A stretch of DNA of 64,000 nt from assembly GCF_905475395.1 (NCBI RefSeq), contig NC_058337.1, positions 12,946,983 to 13,010,982 on the forward strand, read 5' to 3'. Source of the DNA: Chrysoperla carnea (Eukaryota > Arthropoda > Insecta > Neuroptera > Chrysopidae). A program made the position numbers and the translations under genes. The notes beneath the pieces are model-generated. The model ran no database searches, was not told the DNA's origin, and saw only the letters and a program-made list of their open reading frames with translations. Of this stretch, positions 21,901 through 35,900 are shown one piece after another (position 1 is the stretch's first letter; every line of letters begins with the position of its first letter).

Positions 21901-24900
21901 AAAATATGTCATTATTGCATTTAATCGAAAGAAAATACGTTAGCTTCAGAAAATTATTTTATACAAAAGTTATCAAGGGCGATAAAAGTTATTCGTCTCT
22001 TAAGTCCAGGTAAATTTTGAAGACCATTTGAAGATCAAGAACAAATGACCTTGAAACTAGAATTTCAGGACAAAGTCATGGGCATAGAGGAATATTCTCT
22101 TTTGCCCTTCATAAACTTTGGCTAAAGCATTTTTCTGTAGTTTGCGCTTTTTCTTTCGATTAATTGCAATAATGACATATTTTTAATAATGACATAACAA
22201 CGATTTTTGAAATAATTTAATTAGATTTTTTAATAAGGATCAAAGCAGATGTCAGAACATGATTTCTCCCATCAAACTCTGCAACATCAAGTTATTTTTT
22301 GAATGGTTAGCTACAAAACTTGATTGGTTAGCCATAATAGGTTAAAATAGTCCACTCTGTATATCATAATTTAAAAAATTGTATATCTTAAAGTTGTTTT
22401 CATAAAATATTCATTAGCTGATCAGCATAGCAAGTAGTCAGTGGCGGATTTAGGCTTAAGTCCATGAGGTCTGGGCCTAGGGCGGACATATTTAAGGGAA
22501 GCCGAAATTTAACAAATTTATTTTAATTTTAAAAATTGTTATTGAAACCCATCGACGTATTTCTTATAAAAAAGGCACCCGGCGATGCCTTGAGAATAAA
22601 GTTCCATCACCACCAAATCAAATAGTTTGTACCAATTAATCGTATAATGTTAAAAAGCTTAATATAAATGATGATGTTTGGTTTTTTGGTTAACATCACA
22701 AATATTTTTTAGGTAATGTTACAACCGGCTGAACAACATACAATAGTAAATTCCCCGGTTAAACAACCGGGAATGATCTCTGATCAACAAAATGCACAAC
22801 ATTCTCAAACGATTTATCATCAAACTGTAACATCACCAAATCATGGACAAACTCAATATGTTACACATCATACACCAGGGAATGTCCAACAGATACAAAC
22901 GTCTCCTCAGCAGCAACAATTTATTCAACAATCACCAGTTCAAGTAATTGTTGCTCTATATAATTTGTTATAATAGCATTTTAGCTTAGAAATATGGCTT
23001 TAAGTAAGGGTAAAGCTCGGTATATGGCCTTGCTTTCTCGTCAATCAGGGATTTTTCTGAAGAAAGTTTAAAAAAAAAAAATTTTCCTTTGTCATCTCGG
23101 TAACTCGTACTGTCGATATACTGTGTATTAATTATAAAGAATCGAATCGGTCAAGTGGTATAACTCGTCAACACTCGCGTTATGAGCATCTTGTTCACGC
23201 CTGATTTAAAACAATAATAACTTTTATTTTTCAAATGGTATGTGTGGTTGAAGGTTTTTTTGTCTTCATATAATTTTATCTATTTCCGAATTAGGAATTT
23301 TTCATATTTTTTTTATCTGCATACAGTTTTTAAAATATATTTTTTCAAGTCCTTCAAAAAATTGTGAGAGTTTCTCTCATCACGATAATAAAAATGTATG
23401 CGAAAAAATATCAATTTCGGTAATTTTCGGATCTGTTCGTGTACTCACTATATTAAAAAAACATGTGATAGAAATATGGTGAAATTAGTTAAAATGAATT
23501 TAATTATTTAGATTATTTCTCTGCTGTAATTTTTACCCACAAATATATAAAAAAATTGGACCAATAGGGTTTCTGGCAAGATGAGAAGAAAGATATTTTA
23601 ATTACGAAGAAAGTTGCTTGCAAAAAACTGTTCATGGAAAAAATTGATTAAAATTAATTTAATTAAAAATAGTCATTAACACTTTTCGATAGAAAAACTA
23701 TGATAGGCGTGTTTATAAATCTATAAAATTTCATAAAAAATGTCTCATCTGGTTATCAGATGGGTGAAGATCTGTATACCGTCTCCTGTACTAATATGAT
23801 CATCCATAGAATTTGATAGGCCTTTTCATTTTAAAATCAGGATTCACTTTTATTTCGGACTAAATGTTTAATAACCAAGGGATAAAATGAATAACTAATA
23901 TCTTCTGTCTTAGTCCAATTTATTGCTGTCAGTCCGAAAAAATAAACTCTGCACTTGCTTTTATGACATGATGAAAAGGCCTATTTTTGATTACTTCGTT
24001 ACTATAGAATAATTTTCTTCGAAATAAGTTTAATTTTTGAGTAAAACTATTACTTCTGTAAAACTCGTGTCCATACAAAACATGGTCCGCTGTAGAGAAA
24101 AAGGTCATATCGCTAAAAACTTCAAGACCAGCTCGCGCCTCTTAGATTTATGTATACAGTGAGCCGATCTAGTATCAATTTTATTTTGAAATATTGTATA
24201 TAAGAAAACTATCGAAATTATGTTTAGGTGGCTTTTTAGAATATATATAAATTGTATCTTTTATATCTTTTAGCAACCTGTTGAACAACAATATATTATT
24301 CAACAAGCAGAACCCACGCCTGTACAACAACATGAAATTCAAACAGATTTTAGACAACAACAACATGTACCTCAACAACAACAAATATTCTACGCGACCC
24401 CTGTTAGTGAAGAATCTCGTATAATAACAAACATGGAACCTCAACAACAAGTTCAACAAGGGCAACAACAGGTCAGTTATTTTACAAATTATAACGCACA
24501 ATTCGCATTAATCTAGGATTGCTTTTGGAAGCTCCTACCACGCAAAGTAAAGCTCAAAATAAGTCTTCCTAACTTATTACAAAGTTCCTCCATTTTCGGG
24601 TTATAGGATCCTAATAAATGTTTTGGTATAATTAGCTGAAAATTTTATATGTTGATTCTTTATATGATCCTGATCGAAAGTCATAATGACTACAAGCCAA
24701 ACAAAGAGACAGTTTTTGAGATTTTTATGTGAAAATGCAATTTTTTGCAAATTGTGAAGTGCATGGTGCTTGACTTAATGGTATACCCAAATACTTGCAA
24801 AATCACGCATTTACATTCGTATATGTATAATATATAAACAAGCGACCCTATTCACCTTCGCATTCCCCAAGTACGCACTTGGCTTATCCTCAAGTAGGCA

Positions 24901-26890
24901 CCCGGTCATCGGCGTGGATAGAAAATTTCTTTTATAGAAGTAACTAGGATTGTAATGAAATAATTATAAAAATTCTTTCTGCGTTATTTACTGAAATATA
25001 CAGGGTGTAAAAAAAGTAGTATTATATTGATTTACTGCGCTACCGCAATATAAATAAGCACGTTTTTCAAATTTGACTTCCGAATAGCTAGGTCTACTTT
25101 TCGAGAAATTTTTCAAAAAGTACGAAACCCGTTTTTTCGCTGTGTTTCGCAAATTCTGTAACAAAGCTAAACAATTTTATTCTGGCAAAATATTTAACGA
25201 CATTTGAAAGAAATCACCAATTTTGTGACCTTCGGGGACGCTGAACTGACCAAAAATATCTGTTACTATTTGGACACGTGTATCTAAAAGTAACTTACAT
25301 ACAAAGTGCTGACTATTTTTCAAAATTTAAACCCATTTTGGGGGTAATTTTTTAAACTTTAATATTTAGCGAATTCCTAAAATAATAGAAAGATTACAGT
25401 CTGCTTATTTTTCAGACAAAATACATCTAAAGACATGAAAATTGAATTTTATTTAAACGCTTTTAAAAAATTCTCATCCCCATAAAACATAATAATCCCC
25501 ATAAAAAGTTTTTGATTTTGGGCTGTCGAAGGCGTTTCTTCTATGTAAAAGGTGTCTATTTGAATTTATTATTCTGCCATTCGGCTGTAGATATTAATTG
25601 CCTTAAATGATTATTTACCAAACAGACAGCAGATGATAATGATTCTTGAATTTAATGACCCTTAATCTTTTAGAATCCGGCTAATAAAGAACATTAATGC
25701 TAATAATATATTCATTCAAATAAGATCCTAAGACCAGGTGCTTTTGGAGGGACGTCCTTACAAATTTTTATCATTCATCGATTAAAATTGACCTCGGTGT
25801 ACAAATTTTAAATTATGCTTGCCTTCGTTTGGCACTTTCACCTACCAAAAAAAAAAAACTGTTTTATATGCAAAATTAGAATCCAATGATGAAACAAATA
25901 TTTGGCACTAACAGCTAGAGGTTTTATTTTAAAATCTCGCTGTTATATGATTTTCCATGAGTTAAAATCTTACTCATCTTGAGGATTCAAAAATATAAAA
26001 AACGTTTTTATTTTATTTAAAGGAGCCTCTCTATCAAATAACTAGAAAAGCTGCAATATTTCGAGCCTATATGAGTAACTTAATTGCCAAAAAAACTTTT
26101 ACCTGATGATTTATACTCTGATACTGTTATTTAATGCAATTTATTAATTTTTTTCAATACTTTAAATTTTAGCAACCACCTGACGATCCACAACAAAATA
26201 TTGATCCGCATTTGCAACAATACCAAAGATTTTTAGATGCTCAAAAGGTGAAAATGGATAGTATGGCATCGTACGAGGCACAGCAAGTACGAGAACGTGG
26301 TATGCAACAACAACAATATCAACAACCAAATATGCAAGAGCAACAGCAAAATCGAAATATTCAACATTATAATCCTATACAACAATCAATGATTGTACAG
26401 CAACAATCACCTGTACAACAACAACAGCCAATGCAGCAACAACCTATGCAGTCTATGCAACCACAACAGCCTATGCAACAACAACCAATTCCGCAACAAC
26501 AACCTATGCAACAACAACAACAACCCATGCAGCAGCAACAAACCATGCAGCAACAGCAACCACCCATGCAGCAACAGCAACCAATGCAACCACAACCTAT
26601 GCAGCAACAGCAACCCATGCAACAACAACAGCAACCTTTACAACAACAACAACAACCTATGCAACAACAACAGCCTATGCAACAACAGCCTATGCAACAA
26701 CAGCCCATGCAACAACAACCAATGCCGCAACAGCAACCAATGCAACAACAACCAATGCCACAACAACAATCCATGCAGCAACAACATTTACCTCACCAGG
26801 TATGTTGATATCATTTTTTTATTTCTTAAATGACATTGTTAAGACCACAGAAAAGACGAAGTTACTACTCTTTCAGTTAAACTCTTTCAA

Positions 26891-26933
<43 letters not shown>

Positions 26934-29900
26934 TCGTTACAGTATGACCGAAAGTACTACCTTAAATGATAAAAAATAATTAGAAAATTCGCTTCGAAAG
27001 ATGTACATTCCAAAAATCATATCGACAAATTAACTTTTATGCATTTTTTCACTAAAATATCGAACAGCAAGAAATACTTGCTGAAATTACACCCTTAACA
27101 GTTATCAAAATTAAAATTGAACAAAATCTACTTACAATTTAAATTATTGTGGTCTAGGTCAAAAATTATCCTTAATTAACGTATTTATAATGAATTTTTG
27201 ATGAAAATATGATATAAAATATTACGTATTTTTGAAGATAATTAGGTTTTATCGCCTTACTAATCAGACACAATATTATTTACAATAAGGTGAAAATGAG
27301 TAATATACAGTGTGTATTCAAGTGCAGGAAACTATCTGGGCTACTGGCCCCGAATTACCGGCAGATTTTTTGCATTACCTTCAAAATACTGTTCTGAACG
27401 TAATGTAAATACATCAGCCACGTATCAGCCCTTCCACTTGGGGGTGGCTTAGATCGCAAGTGTCTCCGAATTTATAGCTGATGTTTTGGCAAACTATTTT
27501 TAACATTCTGACAAAACATCAGCCAATTTTTTTTTGCATGTTTGACTCTCTAGTCGCCTGGCTGATGTTTTAGCATTTGTTTGAGTGCCGTAACAGAATT
27601 ATCAAAGCTTTAACCAATTAAAGTATTTAGTCCGCGGGACATCACTTTTTTTGTTAAACGATTAATCATACTTGAAACTTCGTGAGTGGCTTCCTTTTGG
27701 TGAGCTTACCAAACTTTCTCTTTACGACTATTTACGAAAGTACTGCGTTTTTAATCATGAGCATGATAACATCATTTTAAAATATTTTGTCCAACAAAAA
27801 TATTGCACCGATGAGCTTGCCTACCACCTCGAACATTCCGTAATTAAGAATTTTTGTTTTTAAATATATACATAGTTCACTTTTGCTGAATTTTTTAATA
27901 ATTGTTAATGTTATCAAGTGGTCATAGTGTCCGATAAATTTCCTGCACCGTTTTTTTAGACCGTATTAGGCTTAGAATCTTTACTAATTATAAGCATTAT
28001 AGTTTTCTCTGTTTTCAAACTTAATTGACGAGTATGACAATATTTATTCACACTAGTTAAAGCTCTCCTCATTCTTCCTATTTCTTGTGATAACAGGACA
28101 ACTTTTAAATTTTGAAAGAATTTAACTTTGAAAATCATTTTACACCAAAGTAAAAGCCCTATAGATTTGTTGTTTAATCCAAGTTATAGCCCATTTATTT
28201 TTAAAACTCTACATTTTTGTCCAAAGATACAACACCTGCATGTAACTTAGGATAAGCATGATTGTACCCTTGTACAAATAGTATAATAGCTTTTTTAGAT
28301 CTAAAAATAAAACTATTACTTATTATTGTTGTTCACATTTAATTATGCACACAATATTTACATCATGGTCTGTTTGACCAATTTTGATATATAATATGTT
28401 ACATTCAATCGTAAACTAATTTGACAAATGCTTGTCTAGTAATCTTAATTAAAGAGAATTGAAAAAAATACACTCGAACCAGGACTCGAACCCGGACTTC
28501 TTGGATTCATGTCAAGCGCCCTACCAATTAGGCTATTCGAGTTCTAGACACGAATGCAATTTTTTTTCAACTCAATGATTTTTTTTACTTTGTTTATCCA
28601 CTTTATTTATTATTATTACTTATTATTGTTGTTCACATTTAATTATGCACACAATATTTACATCATGGTCTGTTTGACCAATTTTGATATATAATATGTT
28701 ACATTCAATCGTAAACTAATTTGACAAATGCTTGTCTAGTAATCTTAATTAAAGAGAATTGAAAAAAATACACTCGAACCAGGACTCGAACCCGGACTTC
28801 TTGGATTCATGTTAAGCGCCCTACCAATTAGGCTATTCGAGTTCTAGACACGAATGCAATTTTTTTCAACTCAATGATTTTTTTTTACTTTGTTTATCCA
28901 CTTTATTTATTATTATTACTTATTATTGTTGTTCACATTTAATTATGCACACAAACTATTCATCTGTGCAATTATTAAAAGTATTATAAATATAACTATT
29001 TTCATCTGTACAAAAATTAAAAATGCAAATTTTGTCATAAAAATTGGTATATGGATATAAAAAAAATATTCTAAGCAACTTTTCCTAATAATTTTTTTCG
29101 ATATCTCTAACCATCTCTGACGCTAGGCTAAATATTAAGAATCGTCCCTATTTGTCAATTTGTAGTAGGTTGAGTTTAAAGTTCAGATTTCGGTTAAATA
29201 TCTTAAAAAATGCAAGCCATCAACCTGCATGACTGCAAAATTTCAAAACGATGTTCCTATAAATTTATAACGAAAATATGAGGGTGCTTCCACGGGTGTC
29301 TTCAAGACATCCTGTATATACAAATATACAAACATACAATAATATTTTACTTAGCCTGTGATAAATAACGCTTTCATTCTTACTTTTCAGCATCCCATCT
29401 TAAATTTAACAGGTTTTAACATCACAAATATACTAATAGCCTTTTTTTTTTAACAAATAGATAGAAACGAAAAAATTACACAGAATTCGGGTCCTCTAGA
29501 TATCCGGTCTAGGACGTAACCTGTTCGTGTTTATTTCATTTGTATGCTTGATTTATTCTTTTTGTTGTGTACGTTATAAGTCAGTCTCTCATACATGATA
29601 TTTTTAATAACTTTTTTTATATTAACACATTAGACAACAGGATGTATTTTTGTCTAGCAAATAATAGCGGAGTTGGTTACGCCCTAGACCGGATATCTAG
29701 AGGACCCGGATTCAAGTTCCGACTTCTGTGTAATTTTTTCGTTTCTTTCTATTTGTTCAAAAGAAAATACGTAATGGCGTTTTCCATTGAAACGTACAGT
29801 TTCGACCTCATATGTTAAGTGGTGGTATAATGTGTTTATATAACAAAAAGTTATTAAAAATATAATGTATGAGAGATTTTGACTTATAAATTACGCAACA

Positions 29901-32900
29901 CATTTGGAATAAATGTAAAAAGTTTAGTTTCATAACAAAAAAAAAATGTACATATAGCCTGTCTATAGTAGTCTCTATTAGTCTATGGTAATCGCTCATT
30001 TTTTTATGTTGACAAAAACACTCTCTAACAAGTTTAATCCAAATTCATTTAAGAATTTCATTTGTTTTGAATATTGTGTCATTTACTTATTTAGGTTAAA
30101 ATTTTATAAAATTTAACAGAATTTTATTTTGATTACCATCGGTTATAACTTAATAAAAATATTGATTTAAGAAAAAGTTAATAAAGTTAATTGTTTTCTT
30201 CAATATTTGTATAAGTTTTCTTTTGTTTTCCATTTGTATGGAAAAAATATTTATAAAATGTTGTCTAAATTTGGCTTTTCAAAGGTAAATTATTTCCACT
30301 TTTACAAATATAATTGTTTTAATATTTAATTTTTTGTATTCAATTTAATTTTTATTCATTCTTTTTTTAACAATACTTACATGGAAGATTGTACCGAATT
30401 TTATTTTGATTACCATAGGTTTGAGAAAAAATTAATAAAGTTAATTGTTTTCTTCTATATTGTAAATTTTTTTTGTTTATGTCATAAAATGGGGAATGGG
30501 ATGATCAAATATCTCCCGAAATTCACAAATAAAGTGCTTTGGTTTAAGATGTGGAATACATAATGGTACTTGGATGAATCACATAAAAAATTCTAAAACA
30601 CTCTAAATTACATATCTTAAGTCAAATTAAACGCTTTTCCCAGCTCCATGTAATTATCGTGGCCTCCGACAGCTAGGAAAAAAAAACATAAAATATCAAA
30701 ATATTTTAGACTAAGTAGCATGTTTAATTTTAGTTAATTTCATTATACAGGGTGGGTTATTAATATCTATAATGGCTAATAGCTCTAGTTTTAGGCTAGT
30801 TTTGTACTTCTTTGACTTGTACAATCAAAAAATAACTTAAACAAGAATTGTAAAGTTTGGTTGGGGACATCATGTTCTGACATCAGATTGGACCTAGTTC
30901 TTCAGGTTGCTGTAATAGCTAATTTATATTCTAAACGGTAAGAGGTAGAATAACACTTTAAATTAGAAAGTTGATCCTCAATAAAAAACTAACCTTTTTT
31001 CGAAAATGGTTAGCTTTCAGAGGAAATGTGACTTTAAAATATATCTTTATAGAATTTAATCGAAAGCAAATACGCTTAAAGTTTATCGATAGTTGAAGGT
31101 GTAAGTCAAGAGACTCAGGCGAATGTCCTCTACTGCCCTTGACAACTTTTGGCTAAAATATTTTTGTTTGAAAAGTTAAGAGAATATAACTTTGACATCC
31201 TATAGGCATTTTTCTCGCAAATATAATTATGATTATCCTTGTATGGTTATTTATGAACAAATAGTATTATTGTTTGTAATATTTTATCTTAATTAGTAAA
31301 GCAGTCACTCAAAAAGTGAAAACTTCGTGGTTCGTACCCGCATTGGATGTGTTTTATTTCATACATCAATAATAATTAAGTAGGAATTTTGTTCATTATT
31401 TAAACGATTATTAAAATTTAAAAAAATTTAGCTGGCAGATAATCAAATTGTTCAACTACAAGATGGGCGACAAATGACTGTTGCTGAATGGAAACGAATT
31501 CAACAACAGCAACAAATGTTACAACAGCAGCAGCAACAACAACAACAAATTCAACCTCAACAAGTGCAGCCGCAACAACAAATGCCACCTCAAGCTCAAA
31601 TGCAAAGTGCTCCACGTAAACCAACACCACAATTAAATCAACAAAACAATAGTATGGTTTCAAATAGTCCAGCAATTACTAACGCACTTCTACAACAAAA
31701 CAGGTTAGTTTTTTGCCTTCCTACAATAGGAATAGGCGCGTGTATAACTGAAGTAGTCGAAATAGTTAATAATAATAATAATAATAAAACATAACAGAAG
31801 TACCGCTATTGATGCATTTCCGTTGTTCAATTTCATAGTTGAAATAGAATGATAGAATGCTCATTATAGAACAATAAAGCCCATTCAAAAATAGTAAATT
31901 TATTGTAAACTGTCGCAAAAACTAACAATATTACTCGTTTGAACGTTAAAACAAAATAAATTTTTATGCAGTTGTGAATGTGAAATATAAACAGATCATT
32001 GATGCAGCTGATTCCGGTCATACGATCATGCGCATTGAATACCATCCTTCGGTATTATGTGTTTTTCCGTCAGCTGTTTGAATATTGTATTTTTGGTCTT
32101 AGTTAATCTACTCTGTGAAGCTAAAATATACATACTAGGTATACGCTGGGCTAATCTATTTAAAATATATGATCTAAGGACGGTACCGCCAGACACGTTT
32201 AATTCTGTAGTGACAGTCACAATTTATTTTTCGATTTGATAGAAATTTGAAGAAAAAAAAATTAATAACTTTGAAAGTAATGGCTGTTTGTGTTGATCCA
32301 GTTCCAACCCAACCTCCTTACAATGATCATCACTAATTCTTGGAGATTTTTTTTTTAAATTAACACAATGGCGGCCTCTGAAAATTTTTTCCAGATTTTC
32401 GGGTAAAATCAACAGTAAATTGTTTATAAAAAATCGAAATTAAAAAAAAAAACCCTTCGACCAGGCGCTAGGCGATAGTTTTGAGAAAAACGCATTTGAA
32501 ATTTTACTCTCAATTTACGTAAAGTAATACGTATTATTTAGGTATTTACATCGAGTCATATATTCCTGGCAAAATATCTATTTGATGTTGTCTACGTAGC
32601 ATTCTATCTTCTCTAGTGTTGTCGTTAGCGCGCTTATCTGCAGATCGCTTGCAGCTGCTGCTAGCTACTTGCTCTCGAACGTTCCAGAGCGCCCTTTGCT
32701 AATTATCGAATAACTCGAAAAGTATTTTTCGGATTTACTTCAAATTTTCAGAAAATATTTCCAAGATATTATACTTTACGAAAATGCAATATTTTTTGAA
32801 AATTCTATCTACACCTAACCCCTTAAAATCCAGAAGCTCTCTAAAAAAAGGGTAATTTTGAGCAATGAACAAACATCAGTAAAACAGTCAACGATTTTAT

Positions 32901-35900
32901 TTATAAGATGTTTATTATATTTATTTTAGGCCAGGGGATCAACAAACACAGCAACAACATTTACCTCCGCAACCAACAAGATTTGTTCCAAATGCAATTG
33001 GTGTAAAACGTTCACCGCGACCACGTGGAGGGGCACGTGGTGGTGCTGGCGGTGTTTGTAATATTCTTCGACCGCAAATACCACAACAAATGAATACAAT
33101 GAATCAACGAATGCCATTAAATCATCAACCTATACCTGGTCCTGGTAACAATCAACATCAACAAATGAACAATGTAAACGCTGGAACCATGATGAATTCA
33201 CCTGCTCGTCCAATGCATATTTTAAATGCGAATAACACACGTTTACAACATGTACCTCAACAGCAACAACAACAACCCCAACCTCAACAAATGGTTGGTG
33301 TTGGTCAACGTATGCAAATGCAGCAACAGCCACAACCACGTCCAAATATTCCACCAAATCAACAAATGATACGTTTAGGTCAACCTCAACAACAGCAACA
33401 ACAACAACCAAATATGATGAATCAACAAAATATGCAAATGAATAATAATTTACAAAATAATAATGCTGGTATGTTACAGCAACCGAATAATTTACAACAA
33501 CCAAATAATAATAACGCAACTATGGGTAACACTGTTTATGGAACACCTATAACACGAGGTGGACGAGGAGCACGTGGTGCAGCACGTGGTATGTAACAAT
33601 TATTTTTATTTAACAATAGAGACTTGCATGCAACTTTAAATTCGATGCAATAAAGTAATTTGGTAAAGCTTTAAAAATAAAAACAGTTCGTCATAAGACA
33701 TTTATTAATAATTAACTAATTATAACTGTAAGATATGTAGGAAATGGTCGATAATGAATCGACTTTATAAAAAACGCCTCGATCTAAGAACGACTCACTT
33801 AACTACATGTAATTTTTTATACGTATCGAATTTTCTAAAAACCATATCGAAAATATGCACGGATAAAAAGAAGGTACTCACTTCCAAAATCTGTTGGCTA
33901 CGTTTTACTCTCTCCTAACTTCGGGAGCAAGTTCTGAGTAAATATCCTCTCCAGGCAAGATTGGGATGAGAACTTGATTAAGCCAAATGGCGTCGTATTT
34001 TATATCGACGGCCTAAGTTAGAGAGGAGGGTAGATTGTGGGCTGAAAATTTCGATCTACTTCTATCATTTAGGCTGTCGGATCACTGTAGCGTGTATCAA
34101 GCAGAAGTGATGGCTATTCACGAAGTATGTAAATGTATAAGACTAAACATCATCAGGTGCAATGACATTACTATCTTCATCAATAGCCAAGCAGTCCTTA
34201 ATTGAGTACGTCCTTAATTGAGTTGGCGGAACAAATGAATGTAAACCTCTTATGGGTACCGGGATACAGAGACATTCCAGGAAATTGTGAAGCCGGCGAG
34301 CTTGCTAGAAATGGCAAAAGAAAGAGGAGACAATGTCTCATCTGCTCTGTCACTGCCTAGCTCTTGCCATGAGGAGATGGACTTACTTGAGCCAGCCACT
34401 CTTTGACGATCTCTCCAACCTAAAGTCTGCTGACGTCAAAGCACTCCTGCTGTTCTTAAACAGCTACAAATGGTGGTCGGGAATGAGCCAACACTTTCCA
34501 ATCAAAGGATAGCCATTCTAACCTAACCATATCGAAAATACTATGTTTGATGTTCTTGAGATCCGCGTGATAGGAGAGGAATAGAAGTTGCGGATCTAAA
34601 AAGAAACTTTTCACTAAGTGTATTGTGTTTGGTATTTCATCAAAATCTTGATGGTTATATTCCAATATAAACAGAATGTTTCCGGCTTAAATACCCTAAC
34701 TGAAAATATATATTTAGGAACTTAAATTAGTTCGATTAATCAATTTCCTTTGGGAAATATAACGAATTGTTTAATTTAAAGAATAATAAGACTGTATAAT
34801 ATCGAAATAGATTTTATTTCTAGTTTTATTTTTGTTATTGCTTTACAATTATCAAAATTAATTTTTAACTATTTTAAGAAATTAATTATTCTTTAATATA
34901 TTTATAATTAATTTTGATTACTGTAAAGCAATAAGCAAGATAAACCTAGATTATTTTGGTGTTATTCATTCCTATGATTATATAACTTGAAGGAAGCATT
35001 TTGATCTATACACCTAAATATCTCGTTTTGTAGTTAATCAATTAAAAAAATCATTTAACAAAAGTTGCAGAGTTTGATGGGGGGCATCATTTTGGAACTA
35101 GTTATCCGGGTTGCTTTAATAATCAATTTAGATCCTTAAACGTAAGAAATAGAATAACACTTTAAATTAGAAAGTCGGTCCTCATAAAAAAGAGACTTTT
35201 TTTAAAAAAAAACTAACATTTTATTTAAATAATTTATTCAGAAATCGTTAGCTTTCAGAAAAATACATCATTATTGCATTTAATCGAAAGAAAACACGCT
35301 AGCTACAAAAAAGTTCTTTAGCCAAAAGTTGTTAAGGGTAATAGAGAACATTCACCTGTGTCCATGAATTTGACCTGAAATTCTAGTTTCAAAGTTATTT
35401 GACCTTAATCTTAAAATGATTTTGAAAATTTATCTACGGTTAAAAGTTATGAATTCGTCTGTAATTGTCCTTGATTCCTTCCTTTTGTCTAAAAATGCGA
35501 TTAAATGCAATAATGACAAGTCGAATTTCTTCAGACAGCTAACAATTTGGGAAAAAATATTTTAAGTAAATAATGTTAATTTTTTTATGAGGATCAACTT
35601 TCTTATTTAAAGAGTTCTATCTCTTACCTTGTAGGATTTAAATTGACTATTGAAGCAACCCTTAGAACTAGGTCCAATCTGATGTCAGAACATGATGTAC
35701 CCCATCAAACTCCGCAACTTTGTTTGAGTTATTTTTTGATTGGTTAACTACAAAAGGATCTATTAGCGATAATAGATTAAAATGGTCCACCCTGTATAAG
35801 TATGGTAGTACAAGTATTATAGTCTACAGTACAGAGAGGGGGCATAATTTCGTGATTAACACTTGAAACTACGTGAGTGGCTTCATTTAAGTTTAACCTA

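Larger units (their letters stand above)
28311..28955. repeat. 300-bp tandem repeat carrying tRNA-like genes
   Basis: Two full units (28321-28620, 28621-28920) and the first ~35 bp of a third, starting TATTATTGTTGTTCACATTT. The two full units are nearly identical; differences include one base in the tRNA-like part and small T-run changes. Near identity implies recent duplication. Confidence 0.9.
26800..31431 (+). other. velo intron 5
   Basis: A 4.6-kb intron holding an (AT)n microsatellite, a GTGAGTGGCTTC-family repeat, the tandem tRNA-like array, an inverted SINE-like cluster, a ~95-bp direct repeat near 30120 and 30390 (TTTTATTTTGATTACCAT) and a CAGGGTG foldback half element. Confidence 0.75.

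Noticed and set aside
26367..26774. Antisense open frame of 135 codons, extremely cysteine- and glycine-rich
   Set aside because: It is the reverse complement of the CAA/CAG/ATG repeats of velo exon 5. The composition is forced by the repeat and there is no start context or homologue.
26393..26833. Second-frame open reading of exon 5 rich in Asn, Ser and Cys
   Set aside because: A frame shadow of the same repeat; the Q-rich frame is the one that splices to neighbouring exons.
27672..27863. 63-codon frame MKLREWLPFG...
   Set aside because: It lies within a GTGAGTGGCTTC-family repeat; the related copy at 37724 does not keep the frame.
28471..28842. Calling the two cloverleaf sequences functional tRNA-Ser(TGA) genes
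   Set aside because: There is no long variable arm as serine tRNAs need, U33 is missing and the anticodon stem is mismatched; tRNA-derived is the safer call.
31300..31345. Possible third tRNA-like sequence with GGTTCGTACCC
   Set aside because: A B-box-like tract only; no A box or paired acceptor stem found.
33130..33519. Valine- and tyrosine-rich antisense frame
   Set aside because: Antisense of the Q/N-rich velo exon 7; composition follows from CAA and AAT codons.
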